64,000 bases of DNA, taken from NCBI GenBank assembly GCA_037191015.1, contig JBBCKD010000008.1, positions 62,001-126,000 of the forward strand, given 5' to 3'. Each line of letters begins with the position of its first letter. The first letter of the stretch is position 1. This document shows positions 37,629 through 44,817 of the stretch, piece by piece. Position numbers and translations under genes: made by a program. Below the pieces are notes generated by a model. That model saw only the letters and a list, made by a program, of their open reading frames with translations. It was not told the origin of the DNA and searched no databases. The DNA is from Ravibacter sp037191015. GTDB lineage: Bacteria > Bacteroidota > Bacteroidia > Cytophagales > Spirosomataceae.

Positions 37629-37838
37629 ATGAATACACTAAAATTCCCGCTTAGCAACGTACAAATGGAGCTTTTGAGGCTTTTCGATACGGATTTGTCA
37701 GATAGCGAACTGTGGGAGTTGAAAACAGTGCTTTCTCATTTCTACGCGGATAAAGCTATCAAGATTGCGGATGAAATCTGGGACAGGAGAGGGTTAACCA
37801 ATGATGATATGGATAGTTTGCTAAATGGCCATTCCTAA
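37629..37838 (+). CDS. Probable antitoxin of a PIN-domain toxin-antitoxin pair
   Basis: 69 residues, acidic, helical (LSNVQMELLRLFDTDLSDSELWELKTVLSHFYADKAIKIADEIW, then DDMDSLLNGHS). The function is inferred from position: its last 14 bases overlap the start of the PIN toxin gene, the tight coupling usual for such pairs. A TATTTTTG box (37594-37601) lies 27 bp before the ATG, with a TTGG about 22 bp further up, so the pair has its own promoter. The N-terminal part may be DNA-binding, but no clear motif is seen. The pair is probably accessory. Confidence 0.75.
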   Translation: MNTLKFPLSNVQMELLRLFDTDLSDSELWELKTVLSHFYADKAIKIADEIWDRRGLTNDDMDSLLNGHS

Positions 37839-38262
37839 GAGACTGGTGGTGCTGATTGATACTAATGTATTGTTAGTGTCAATCAGTACCCGTTCAAAAT
37901 ACCATTGGATATATCGAGCCATTCTGGATGCTAAATTTGATATTGCGGTCAACCAGGAGATTTTATCCGAGTATGAGGAGCTTATTGGTAAACATTGGAA
38001 TGCAGAAGTAGCTAGTAATGTACTAAGGTCTATTATAGAATTGCCTAACGTTTGCTATACGACCGTTTATTATAATCTTCATCTTATAAGTAGTGATCCT
38101 GACGACAATAAATTTGTGGATTGTGCTTTTGCGGCCAACGCCGATTATATTGTAACGCACGACAGTCATTTCAATGTACTGGAAAAGGTACCCTTTCCGA
38201 AAATACCAACTATCACTGTTCCGGGTTTTAAAGCCATTCTCGAATCAAAAGGCATCCTGTAA
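37825..38262 (+). CDS. PIN-domain ribonuclease toxin
   Basis: 145 residues. PIN-fold acidic residues are in place: LVVLIDTNVLLVS (Asp12), ILSEYEELIGKHW (Glu49/Glu51), DPDDNKFVDCAFAANADYIVTHD (Asp94 or Asp99 and Asp113). The DPDDNKFVDCA text is typical of the 'PIN family putative toxin' group related to VapC, which cuts RNA with Mg2+. It overlaps the antitoxin gene by 14 bp. It ends just before a repeat-rich stretch. Confidence 0.87.
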   Translation: MAIPKRLVVLIDTNVLLVSISTRSKYHWIYRAILDAKFDIAVNQEILSEYEELIGKHWNAEVASNVLRSIIELPNVCYTTVYYNLHLISSDPDDNKFVDCAFAANADYIVTHDSHFNVLEKVPFPKIPTITVPGFKAILESKGIL

Positions 38263-38344
38263 GTTTCCGGATAGCTATTGTGGTATCGCCAAGTGTGTAG
38301 ATACCGGGTTGCTGACGGGTTGATTGGCAGGAGTTTATTTAATA

Positions 38345-38507
38345 TGTTACCCCCTCTGGGTTTGCCGAACATCTGATCGACAATTTTTCTATAATCATGC
38401 CACCACTTCGTGGTTAGTATAAGTCCGAAGCGGACGCCGCGCGGGACTGGCATGATTATAGAAAAATGCAACCATCCAGGATCCTGCAAACCCCGAAGGG
38501 GTGATAC
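38345..38507. repeat. Nested inverted-repeat element, REP- or MITE-like
   Basis: Inner arms: 19 bp at 38384-38402 match the reverse complement of 38448-38466 exactly; they include CTATAATCATGCC. The 45-nt loop holds two smaller hairpins (CCAC-TTC-GTGG and GTCCG-AAG-CGGAC). Outer arms: 21 bp at 38345-38365 and 38487-38507 match at 17 positions and contain the GGGTTTGC / GCAAACCC core. No ORF is inside. The core ACCCCTTCGGGGT type sequence is common in Bacteroidota repeats. 38263-38344 shows nothing. Confidence 0.65.
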
Positions 38508-38553
38508 AAGCAGAGTAGTACGCGCAGGACGACATTTGGCTCTTATTCGCAGT

Positions 38554-38844
38554 TCATGCTATTCCAGAAATTTTCGGCCCGTAGGAAATAGCAAAAGCAT
38601 ATCCAGGGGTACGGGTCACTTTACCGATTTCATTAAAAATATTCCTTAAAGCGTCGTACAGCTCGGTTCGGATGAAGATATCATCGGGCATAGCGCTGTC
38701 ATCACTTCTGCAGAGACTTTCCCAGAACATATCCTATAGTGAGTTTTGCAATTCATCGTGGCTCGTCAGCCTGATTAAGCAATCAAGTTCATTACCGGCT
38801 CTTTTCAAAGCTCCGGCTGTTTGGTTGTCATGGAGCTTTTCCAT
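38554..38844 (-). pseudogene. Small gene with an internal stop, unknown function
   Basis: Minus strand. The frame opens with ATG at 38844 (MEKLHDNQTAGALKRAGN), reads 36 residues to a stop (plus 38734-38736), and then continues in the same frame with equally protein-like text (DMFWESLCRSDDSAMPDDIF, ELYDALRNIFNEIGKVTR) to TGA at 38554-38556. The codon after the stop starts with no new start signal, so it reads as one gene of about 96 codons broken by a single nonsense change. The family is not recognised. The palindrome at 38938 lies about 93 bp upstream on its strand. Confidence 0.6.
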
Positions 38845-38937
38845 AGTTTTAAATTGTTTATGGGCGTGAGCCCGTTGGACATGCCCGGTTCGCTTTGAGG
38901 TCGAATGCTAAGCGTTCCGGGTTTTTAACTAAATATA

Positions 38938-38957
38938 TTTGTGTATTTTTATACAAA
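38938..38957. promoter_or_regulatory. Palindrome TTTGTGTA-N4-TATACAAA, operator-like
   Basis: The arms match at 7 of 8 positions. Read on the minus strand it is nearly the plus-strand version of the site at 39196-39215. The two sites flank the 68-residue minus-strand gene. This one also lies upstream of the broken gene at 38554-38844, so one regulator may have governed both. A TATATTTG box overlaps it on the plus strand (38934-38941), but no plus-strand gene follows. Confidence 0.45.
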
Positions 38958-38972
38958 CCGTACGCAAAAAAA

Positions 38973-39179
38973 TTAAGGGTCATACGTGACTTTGATTTGG
39001 ATTTTAAACCCATAATCCTTTAGAATCTCTGACATCTTACTCACTGAAAGAGACTGTTTATGAGTATAGTTTCTCCAAGCTGTAGTAAGTCTGCCTTTTT
39101 TCTTGTCAGGCGGCAAAAAAGGGTAAATGTTCTCCAGCCACCACTTGAAGGCCTCTTCGACGCTGGCAAATGTTCTCAT
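38973..39179 (-). CDS. Small protein of unknown function, possible DNA-binding
   Basis: 68 residues: MRTFASVEEAFKWWLENIYPF, then PPDKKKGRLTTAWRNYTHKQSLSVSKMSEILKDYGFKIQI. The C-terminal half is basic and has a helix-turn-helix-like pattern (SVSKMSEILKDYGF), but no family is recognised. It is supported as a gene by an unusually complete promoter: on the minus strand TTTG, 20 nt, then TAAATTTG only 4 nt before the ATG, with a palindrome between them. This suggests autoregulation and a very short or absent 5' untranslated region. It could be an orphan antitoxin or small repressor. Confidence 0.5.
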   Translation of the reverse strand: MRTFASVEEAFKWWLENIYPFLPPDKKKGRLTTAWRNYTHKQSLSVSKMSEILKDYGFKIQIKVTYDP

Positions 39180-39183
39180 GATT

Positions 39184-39215
39184 CAAATTTAGGTGTTTGT
39201 ATATTTTTACACAAA
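39184..39215 (-). promoter_or_regulatory. -33/-7 promoter with overlapping palindromic operator
   Basis: On the minus strand: TTTG (plus 39212-39215), 20 nt, TAAATTTG (plus 39184-39191), matching the Bacteroidota TTTG / TAnnTTTG consensus and spacing. The palindrome TTTGTGTAAAAATATACAAA (plus 39196-39215) covers the -33 box and spacer, the usual place for repression. The ATG at 39179 is 4 nt after the -7 box. Confidence 0.6.
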
Positions 39216-39378
39216 AAAACTAATGAAAGATATTTCCATTTTATCTGTAATTTACTTGATAAACGGGTATATTCTACATCAGACTTTCGAATTTTACCTC
39301 GCTGAGTCCGAGAAGAAGCTGTTGTCTAAAAAGCCTTTTAACGAAAAATGACGTCAAATAATGTTTTCCGATCCTCTT

Positions 39379-39506
39379 CATGCCCCGTTAGGGGCTACCT
39401 ATCTGTAGTAGCAACGGGAAGACATCATCTTCGCATGCCCCGTAGGGGCTACCCATCAATACAAACGGGCGATCCGTGTTGTTGGGTAGCCCCTGACGGG
39501 GCATGC
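39379..39506. repeat. REP-like repeats GCCCCGT(T)AGGGGC, one inverted pair
   Basis: Unit 1 (39379-39399) reads CATGCCCCGTTAGGGGCTACC. Unit 2 (39434-39456) reads GCATGCCCCGTAGGGGCTAC. An inverted unit (39482-39506) has GGGTAGCCCCTGACGGGGC. Units 2 and 3 would fold into one stem of about 23 bp. A weaker relative is at 39536-39553 (GGTAGTGCCTGACGGCAC). The stretch 39216-39625 has no gene. Confidence 0.7.
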
Positions 39507-39625
39507 GGTTACCTCGGATACCATTTTTCTACAAACAGGTAGTGCCTGACGGCACATCATTACGGGTGTTCCTAACTGGCATCTCGGATTATCTGTCCCC
39601 TCTTCTGAGTATAGTATGTTATATT

Positions 39626-39733
39626 ATCCGGAAGCGGACGTTTTTTGTCCGCTTCCGGACACTCTACATATGTTGTTTCCCGTATAATCACCTGTTTCAC
39701 AGAAAGTTGTATCCATTGGTATATTATTGGATA
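39626..39733 (+). promoter_or_regulatory. Tandem enhancer palindromes plus sigma54-like promoter (permease run at 39916)
   Basis: ATCCGGAAGCGGAC (39626-39639) and GTCCGCTTCCGGAC (39647-39660), 7-bp gap. About 64 bp after the second centre comes TTGGTATATTATTGGAT, with GG at 39718-39719 followed after 10 nt by GA instead of GC. It matches the module at 34956 in palindrome form, gap and distance; only the -12 dinucleotide deviates. The first gene starts about 180 bp further on, so the 5' untranslated region would be long. Confidence 0.6.
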
Positions 39734-39915
39734 TAAATCAAATGTGGACTGAAATACCGCGCCGGGATCGTAGCAACGCAATGCATCATATATTATTGAT
39801 GTGTGCGCTGCCACGGAGATGGAAAGCAGGATAAACGTGCTGCCGGTAGTAAAGACTTCGACGGTAACGATTGACCCGTGTAAAAACAAGGTATTTGGTA
39901 TTTGCTGCAAAGAAG

Positions 39916-42321
39916 ATGATCAGGAGCTATTTAAAAACAGCATTCAGGAATTTGATGCGTTATCGGCTGAATACAGCGCTTACGCTCATCGGGTTGGTTT
40001 TGGGATTTACATGTAGCTTGCTTATTATGCTTCATGTAAAAGATGAATTAAGTTACGATAAAGGCTTTTCGAAGGCGGATCGCATCTACCGGATCAATAG
40101 TGAAAACATCGGTGAAGAAAATCGGGTTTGGGCTGCTACCTCTCCGATCCTGGGTGTTGAAATGGAAGAACATATTTCAGGTATCGGGCGGGTTGCCCGT
40201 TTTCACCGTCCGTATCCGGATCGTATATTCAGCTATGTTGCTCCCAACGGTTTACCGAGGCAATTTGAGGAAAAGAGCGGTTATTATGCCGACTCAACGA
40301 TAGTGGAAGTCTTCGACCTGTCCTTCATCAAAGGTAATCCGCAGACTGCATTAACGCAGCCGGATGCTATAGTATTAACTGAGGAAATGGCATTGCGCTA
40401 CTTCGGTGACGAAGATCCTTTGGGTAAAACGCTCCAGGACGATACCGACAAGCGCCTGTTGACGGTAACCGGTATCATTGAAAATTTTCCTTTCGCTACG
40501 CATCTTCAATTCGACTATCTCATATCGATGTCGACGTTCAATAAGTATACCAACAGGAATCTGCTGGAAAGCAGGAGCTGGGCAGGCTTTTATAACTATG
40601 TGCTCCTGAATGAACAAGTCTCGCGTTCAGAGGTTGAGTCAGCCATTCCTGAATTTATGGTGAAATTTTATGAAGCAAAGGGCGAAAATCGCAGTGAGAT
40701 CCTCGCCGGTAGAAAGATACATCTTCAACCCGTTACGGCGATTCACCTGCATTCCGATCTGGAAAAAGAAATGGGGGCAAATGGGAATCTGTTGTATGTC
40801 TATATCCTTACCATAGCCGCTCTGTTTACGCTGCTTATTGCTTCCGTAAATTTTATTAACATGGCTACTGCGCAAGCTTTCAACCGGTTGAAGGAAGTTG
40901 GAGTGAGAAAGGTTGCGGGCGCACGTACGGGTCAGCTATTCAGACAGTTTTTGGGTGAGGCTTTCCTGTTAATACTGCTGGCCGCCTTACTGACACTTAT
41001 TGTACTTAAACCGGCCATTCCCTATTACAATGAACTTACAGGCAAAAGAATTCTCTTCAGTGAATTGCTTACACCGGCAAACATACTCTTTATGGCGGCG
41101 TTTACCGGCCTCATTACGATTATTGCAGGGGTCTATCCTGCGTGGTTCATATCCGGATTTGACCCTGTGGTTTTCTTAAAAGGTGGGAAGGCAAAGGGAA
41201 GTATGGTCATATCCGTACGGAAAGGGCTGCTTATATTCCAGTTTTCGGCTTCTGTATTCCTGATCTTCGGAACCGTCGTTATTCACCAGCAAATACGGTA
41301 TTTCAGGAATAAAGCGTTGGGTTTTGATCAGGATCAGGTGATCGCTGTAAAGCTATATGGACGGCAGATGATGGAACAGGCGAACACCATGCGGCATGAA
41401 CTGTTAGCCTCCCCGGCTATTACTGAGGTTGCACGGACATCGACATTGCCGGGCGACCGGTTTGGAATGGGAATGATCAATGTGGCAGGGAGAACGGAAG
41501 AGGGCAGCCAAATGCGGTTTATGTGGACAGATGAACATATTCTTCCCGTACTCGGGATTGGCTTAAAAGCAGGAAGGAACTTCACCCAAAAAAATGAAAA
41601 TACTCCTCCCTCATTTATATTGAACGAAGCCGCTGTCCGTACATTAAAATTAGATGCGCCAATCGGACAACGAGTTGTATCAGCGGGCGATACCGGGGTA
41701 ATTGTCGGTGTGGTTAACGATTTCCATTTCGCTTCGCTGCATAGCGCAATGGAACCGTTAGTAATTGTCCAGTGGCCGGAAGAGGCGAATTATTTTTTAA
41801 TAAAAGCTAAAGGGGGTAACCTGGACGATGCCATCGGATTTACACAGTCCGTGATTTCGGAATTTGCACCTGGAAGCCTTTTCAGTTACGTGTTTTTGGA
41901 TGAAAAGCTTACGCGCCTTTACGATGCCGAACGACGTATGAGCCGTGTGCTTACACTATTTACGGGCTTTGCCATTTTAATTTCCTGCCTGGGATTATTC
42001 GGGTTATCGGCCTATATGGCTCGTCTGCGTATCAAAGAAATCGGTATTCGCAAAGTGCTGGGCGCTTCGGTAACAGGCATTACAACTATGCTTTCCGGGA
42101 ATTTTGTAAAGCTGGTATTCATCGCCTCTCTCATTGCATTGCCTATAGGCTGGTGGGTGATGAATAAATGGCTGGAAAATTTTGCCTACCGGATTGAAAT
42201 CGCATGGTGGATGTTTGCGGTGGCAGGGCTGACGGCGGTACTGATAGCATTGCTGACGATAAGCTGGCAGGCAATTCGCGCAGCGACGGCCAACCCGGTG
42301 AAATCGTTACGGACGGAATGA
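39916..42321 (+). CDS. ABC transporter permease, MacB/FtsX type (first of the run)
   Basis: 801 residues from ATG 39916 (MIRSYLKTAFRNLMRYRLNTA); the frame is open to 39871, but the family's N-terminus begins here. First membrane helix about 22-44 (ALTLIGLVLGFTCSLLIML). Periplasmic domain 1 has ITGIxENF-like text (VTGIIENFPFATHLQFDYLIS), then FtsX block 1 (NRLKEVGVRKVAGARTGQ), a central helix near 430, periplasmic domain 2 (VVNDFHFASLHSAMEP), and FtsX block 2 (IKEIGIRKVLGASVTG). End NPVKSLRTE. It opens a run of permeases on the same strand. Base composition is more AT-rich than in the next three genes. Confidence 0.93.
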   Translation: MIRSYLKTAFRNLMRYRLNTALTLIGLVLGFTCSLLIMLHVKDELSYDKGFSKADRIYRINSENIGEENRVWAATSPILGVEMEEHISGIGRVARFHRPYPDRIFSYVAPNGLPRQFEEKSGYYADSTIVEVFDLSFIKGNPQTALTQPDAIVLTEEMALRYFGDEDPLGKTLQDDTDKRLLTVTGIIENFPFATHLQFDYLISMSTFNKYTNRNLLESRSWAGFYNYVLLNEQVSRSEVESAIPEFMVKFYEAKGENRSEILAGRKIHLQPVTAIHLHSDLEKEMGANGNLLYVYILTIAALFTLLIASVNFINMATAQAFNRLKEVGVRKVAGARTGQLFRQFLGEAFLLILLAALLTLIVLKPAIPYYNELTGKRILFSELLTPANILFMAAFTGLITIIAGVYPAWFISGFDPVVFLKGGKAKGSMVISVRKGLLIFQFSASVFLIFGTVVIHQQIRYFRNKALGFDQDQVIAVKLYGRQMMEQANTMRHELLASPAITEVARTSTLPGDRFGMGMINVAGRTEEGSQMRFMWTDEHILPVLGIGLKAGRNFTQKNENTPPSFILNEAAVRTLKLDAPIGQRVVSAGDTGVIVGVVNDFHFASLHSAMEPLVIVQWPEEANYFLIKAKGGNLDDAIGFTQSVISEFAPGSLFSYVFLDEKLTRLYDAERRMSRVLTLFTGFAILISCLGLFGLSAYMARLRIKEIGIRKVLGASVTGITTMLSGNFVKLVFIASLIALPIGWWVMNKWLENFAYRIEIAWWMFAVAGLTAVLIALLTISWQAIRAATANPVKSLRTE

Positions 42322-42339
42322 AATACGATGGAGCGATCG

Positions 42340-42365
42340 TAAAGACGCGATGCATCGCGTCTTTA
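42340..42365. repeat. 26-bp perfect palindrome between two permease genes
   Basis: The bases TAAAGACGCGATG (42340-42352) are followed by their exact reverse complement (42353-42365). The core GACGCGATGCATCGCGTC is a dispersed repeat I remember from Bacteroidota and cyanobacteria. It can form a hairpin in the mRNA between the stop at 42321 and the start at 42397. Without a clear T-run it may be only a partial terminator. Confidence 0.6.
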
Positions 42366-42396
42366 TGCCGGTACTAATTAAAAACCAATTTTTAAA

Positions 42397-44790
42397 ATGA
42401 TCGGGAATTACCTCACCATTGCCTGGCGGAACATGCTCCGGAACAAAACGACCACCGCCATCAACCTTGTAGGGCTGACTATCGGTATGGCTGCCAGCCT
42501 TTTTATTTTCATGTGGGTAAGGAACGAATTGTCATACGACAGCTATCATCATGATGCAGACCGTATTTATCGCATCAAGAGCTATTTATCTGTAGGCAAC
42601 GGAAACACCTGGGCGTGGGAGGCGTCGCCCTATGTGTTGGGTGAGGCGGTCAAAGAACAGTTGCCTGAAGTTGAGCTGGTAACACGCATAGTCAACTTAA
42701 ATCCTGCCATCAAGGTTAACGGAGAATTCTTCCAGGAAAAAAATGTCGCATGTGTGGACGAGCATTGGTTTGATATGTTTCACTATGATTTTATACGTGG
42801 AAGCGCGGCGGCATTCAACAACGGGATTTACCACGTAGCCGTTACCGAATTGGGCGCCAGGAAATACTTTGGCACTGGCGATCCTATCGGTAAAACCCTC
42901 AAAATCGATACTGCAGATTTCGTGGTGCAGGCTGTGCTGAAAGACCATCCTGCCAATTCCAGCTTTCGTCATGACCTTTTGCTGCCGCTGGCGGCCAGGA
43001 GAACGAATCCGAATATAGTGACAACGGACAGTAAATGGGGGAGTTTCAACTTCCGTACGTTTGTAAAAATAGCTCCTTCAGTGCCTGCAGCAGGTGTAGC
43101 AGGCGGTATGGAGCAGATTATGAACGCACACAGAGAAAATAATAATGCGACGATTGGTCTCACGCCTGTGAAGGACATGCATTTTGAAGACGATCTGCAG
43201 ACTGCCAGTATTCAGCTCGGGAACCGCAAAACGGTACAGATCTTCACCGTGATGGGAGTGCTCATACTCGTAATCGCCTGCATCAACTATGTCAATCTCA
43301 CTACTGCCAGGGCATTGCATCGGAGCAAGGAGGTAAGTATCAAAAAGATAGTAGGTGCCGACCGGGCTTCCTTGTTCTTTCAGTTTGTACTTGAATCCAT
43401 CCTGTTTGTAGCCATGACCATCCTGATGACTATCCTGCTGGTTAATGGGCTAATGCCTGTATTTAACAGGCTGGCCGAAAACCGCTTCGAACTTCCGCTC
43501 TGGTCGGCCGGTTTGTGGAGCCTGATCGGGCTTACGGTGGGGATCATTCTGCTGTTGATCAGCATCTATCCGGCTTTCTTATTGTCGTCCTTCCGGCCGC
43601 TGTCCGTATTCCGCGGCTCCAATGCGCTGCAAATCAAAGGAAATTTTCTTCGACAGGTTCTGGTAGTAGTACAATTTACTGCGTCGGTCGTGCTGATCAT
43701 CAGTACGATGATTATCTATAACCAGATGCGTTTTATCAATAGTGAAAACGAAAGCTACGACAAGTCCCAGGTCTTGTCGTTTACTATTCCTTTCCAGGCC
43801 ATGTCGCATTATGACAAGGAGGGACGCAAAGCCAGGTTAAATGGGCTGAAACAGGAGCTTCTCACCGGGAGCGGTATTTCAGAAGTGTCTTTTCTGAACG
43901 GATCGGTCGTGAATATGCAGAGCTATTCTTCCGGCGCTGCAGATTGGGATGGCCGCGAGCAGGATTTTAACCCTACCATAGCGTTTTTTGAGGTGGGTGA
44001 AGGCTTCAATGAAATCCTCAACCTGGAACTGACAGCCGGCCGGTGGTTTCTGCCCGATAGCAAGGCCGATGATCATAATACTATTTTAAATGAAACTGCC
44101 GTCAAAACATTAGGTATACGCGATCCGGTCATCGGGCAGCGCTTTGAGGGCCGGGGCGACAGCGGCGTGATTATCGGGGTAGTAAAAGATTTTTATTATA
44201 AAAGTCTGCGTGAAAAGATTGATCCGGTTGCGATCAAGGCTCACCAAAGCGGTGTATCCCATTTCCTGGTACAGACCATGCCGGGGAAAAATATTGAAGC
44301 CCAGCGCACGGCAGAAAGGGTCTGGAAAAGCAATTTTCCGGATATTCCGTTCAGCTATACATTCCTCGATGATGACTTCGACCGGTTGTATAAAGAAGAA
44401 AGACGATCGACTACACTCATCCTGCTGTTTGCCATACTGGCATCGGTAGTGTCTGCGCTGGGCTTATATGGGCTGGCCACATTCCGGGCCGAAAGCTGGA
44501 CAAAGGAAATTGGTATCCGAAAAGTATTGGGGGCAACCGTATCCAACATTGTGCGCCTGCTTTCCAGGGATTTTGTGAAGCTGGTGCTGATATCCGTTAT
44601 TATCGCTTCGCCGATCGCCTGGTGGGCAATGAGCAGTTGGCTGGACGACTTTGCCTACCGTATCGAGATACAATGGTGGATGTTTGCAGTGGCAGGAATG
44701 GTGGCGGTAGTGATCGCGCTGTTTACTATTAGTTTTCAGGCAATTCGCGCCGCGACGGCTAATCCTGTGGAGTCGTTGCGGAGTGAATGA
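42397..44790 (+). CDS. ABC transporter permease, MacB/FtsX type
   Basis: 797 residues, start MIGNYLTIAWRNMLRNKTTTAINLVGLTIGMAASLF-type N-terminus with helix 1 at about 20-44. Periplasmic domain 1 includes DRIYRIKSYLS and VQAVLKDHPANSSFRHDLLL. FtsX block 1 has HRSKEVSIKKIVGADRAS, where KKI replaces the usual RKV. The central helix is near 420-445. Periplasmic domain 2 has VVKDFYYKSLREKIDPV, and FtsX block 2 TKEIGIRKVLGATVSN. End NPVESLRSE. It is 75 bp after the previous permease and 27 bp before the next, so probably in one transcript with them. No ATPase gene is beside it. Confidence 0.93.
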   Translation: MIGNYLTIAWRNMLRNKTTTAINLVGLTIGMAASLFIFMWVRNELSYDSYHHDADRIYRIKSYLSVGNGNTWAWEASPYVLGEAVKEQLPEVELVTRIVNLNPAIKVNGEFFQEKNVACVDEHWFDMFHYDFIRGSAAAFNNGIYHVAVTELGARKYFGTGDPIGKTLKIDTADFVVQAVLKDHPANSSFRHDLLLPLAARRTNPNIVTTDSKWGSFNFRTFVKIAPSVPAAGVAGGMEQIMNAHRENNNATIGLTPVKDMHFEDDLQTASIQLGNRKTVQIFTVMGVLILVIACINYVNLTTARALHRSKEVSIKKIVGADRASLFFQFVLESILFVAMTILMTILLVNGLMPVFNRLAENRFELPLWSAGLWSLIGLTVGIILLLISIYPAFLLSSFRPLSVFRGSNALQIKGNFLRQVLVVVQFTASVVLIISTMIIYNQMRFINSENESYDKSQVLSFTIPFQAMSHYDKEGRKARLNGLKQELLTGSGISEVSFLNGSVVNMQSYSSGAADWDGREQDFNPTIAFFEVGEGFNEILNLELTAGRWFLPDSKADDHNTILNETAVKTLGIRDPVIGQRFEGRGDSGVIIGVVKDFYYKSLREKIDPVAIKAHQSGVSHFLVQTMPGKNIEAQRTAERVWKSNFPDIPFSYTFLDDDFDRLYKEERRSTTLILLFAILASVVSALGLYGLATFRAESWTKEIGIRKVLGATVSNIVRLLSRDFVKLVLISVIIASPIAWWAMSSWLDDFAYRIEIQWWMFAVAGMVAVVIALFTISFQAIRAATANPVESLRSE

Positions 44791-44817
44791 AATCCATCCA
44801 AAAACCCTATTTATAAC

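Noticed and set aside
38672..38869. 65-codon plus-strand open frame (MKISSGIALSSLLQ...)
   Set aside because: The minus strand of the same DNA reads as a better protein (the gene broken at 38734). The plus-strand text is its antisense.
39379..39560. CRISPR array
   Set aside because: The repeated units are palindromic, irregularly spaced and partly inverted, with no equal-length spacers and no cas genes. They are REP-like.
39801..40016. Small plus-strand open frame before the permease at 39916
   Set aside because: It overlaps the true permease start in another frame and has no family character.
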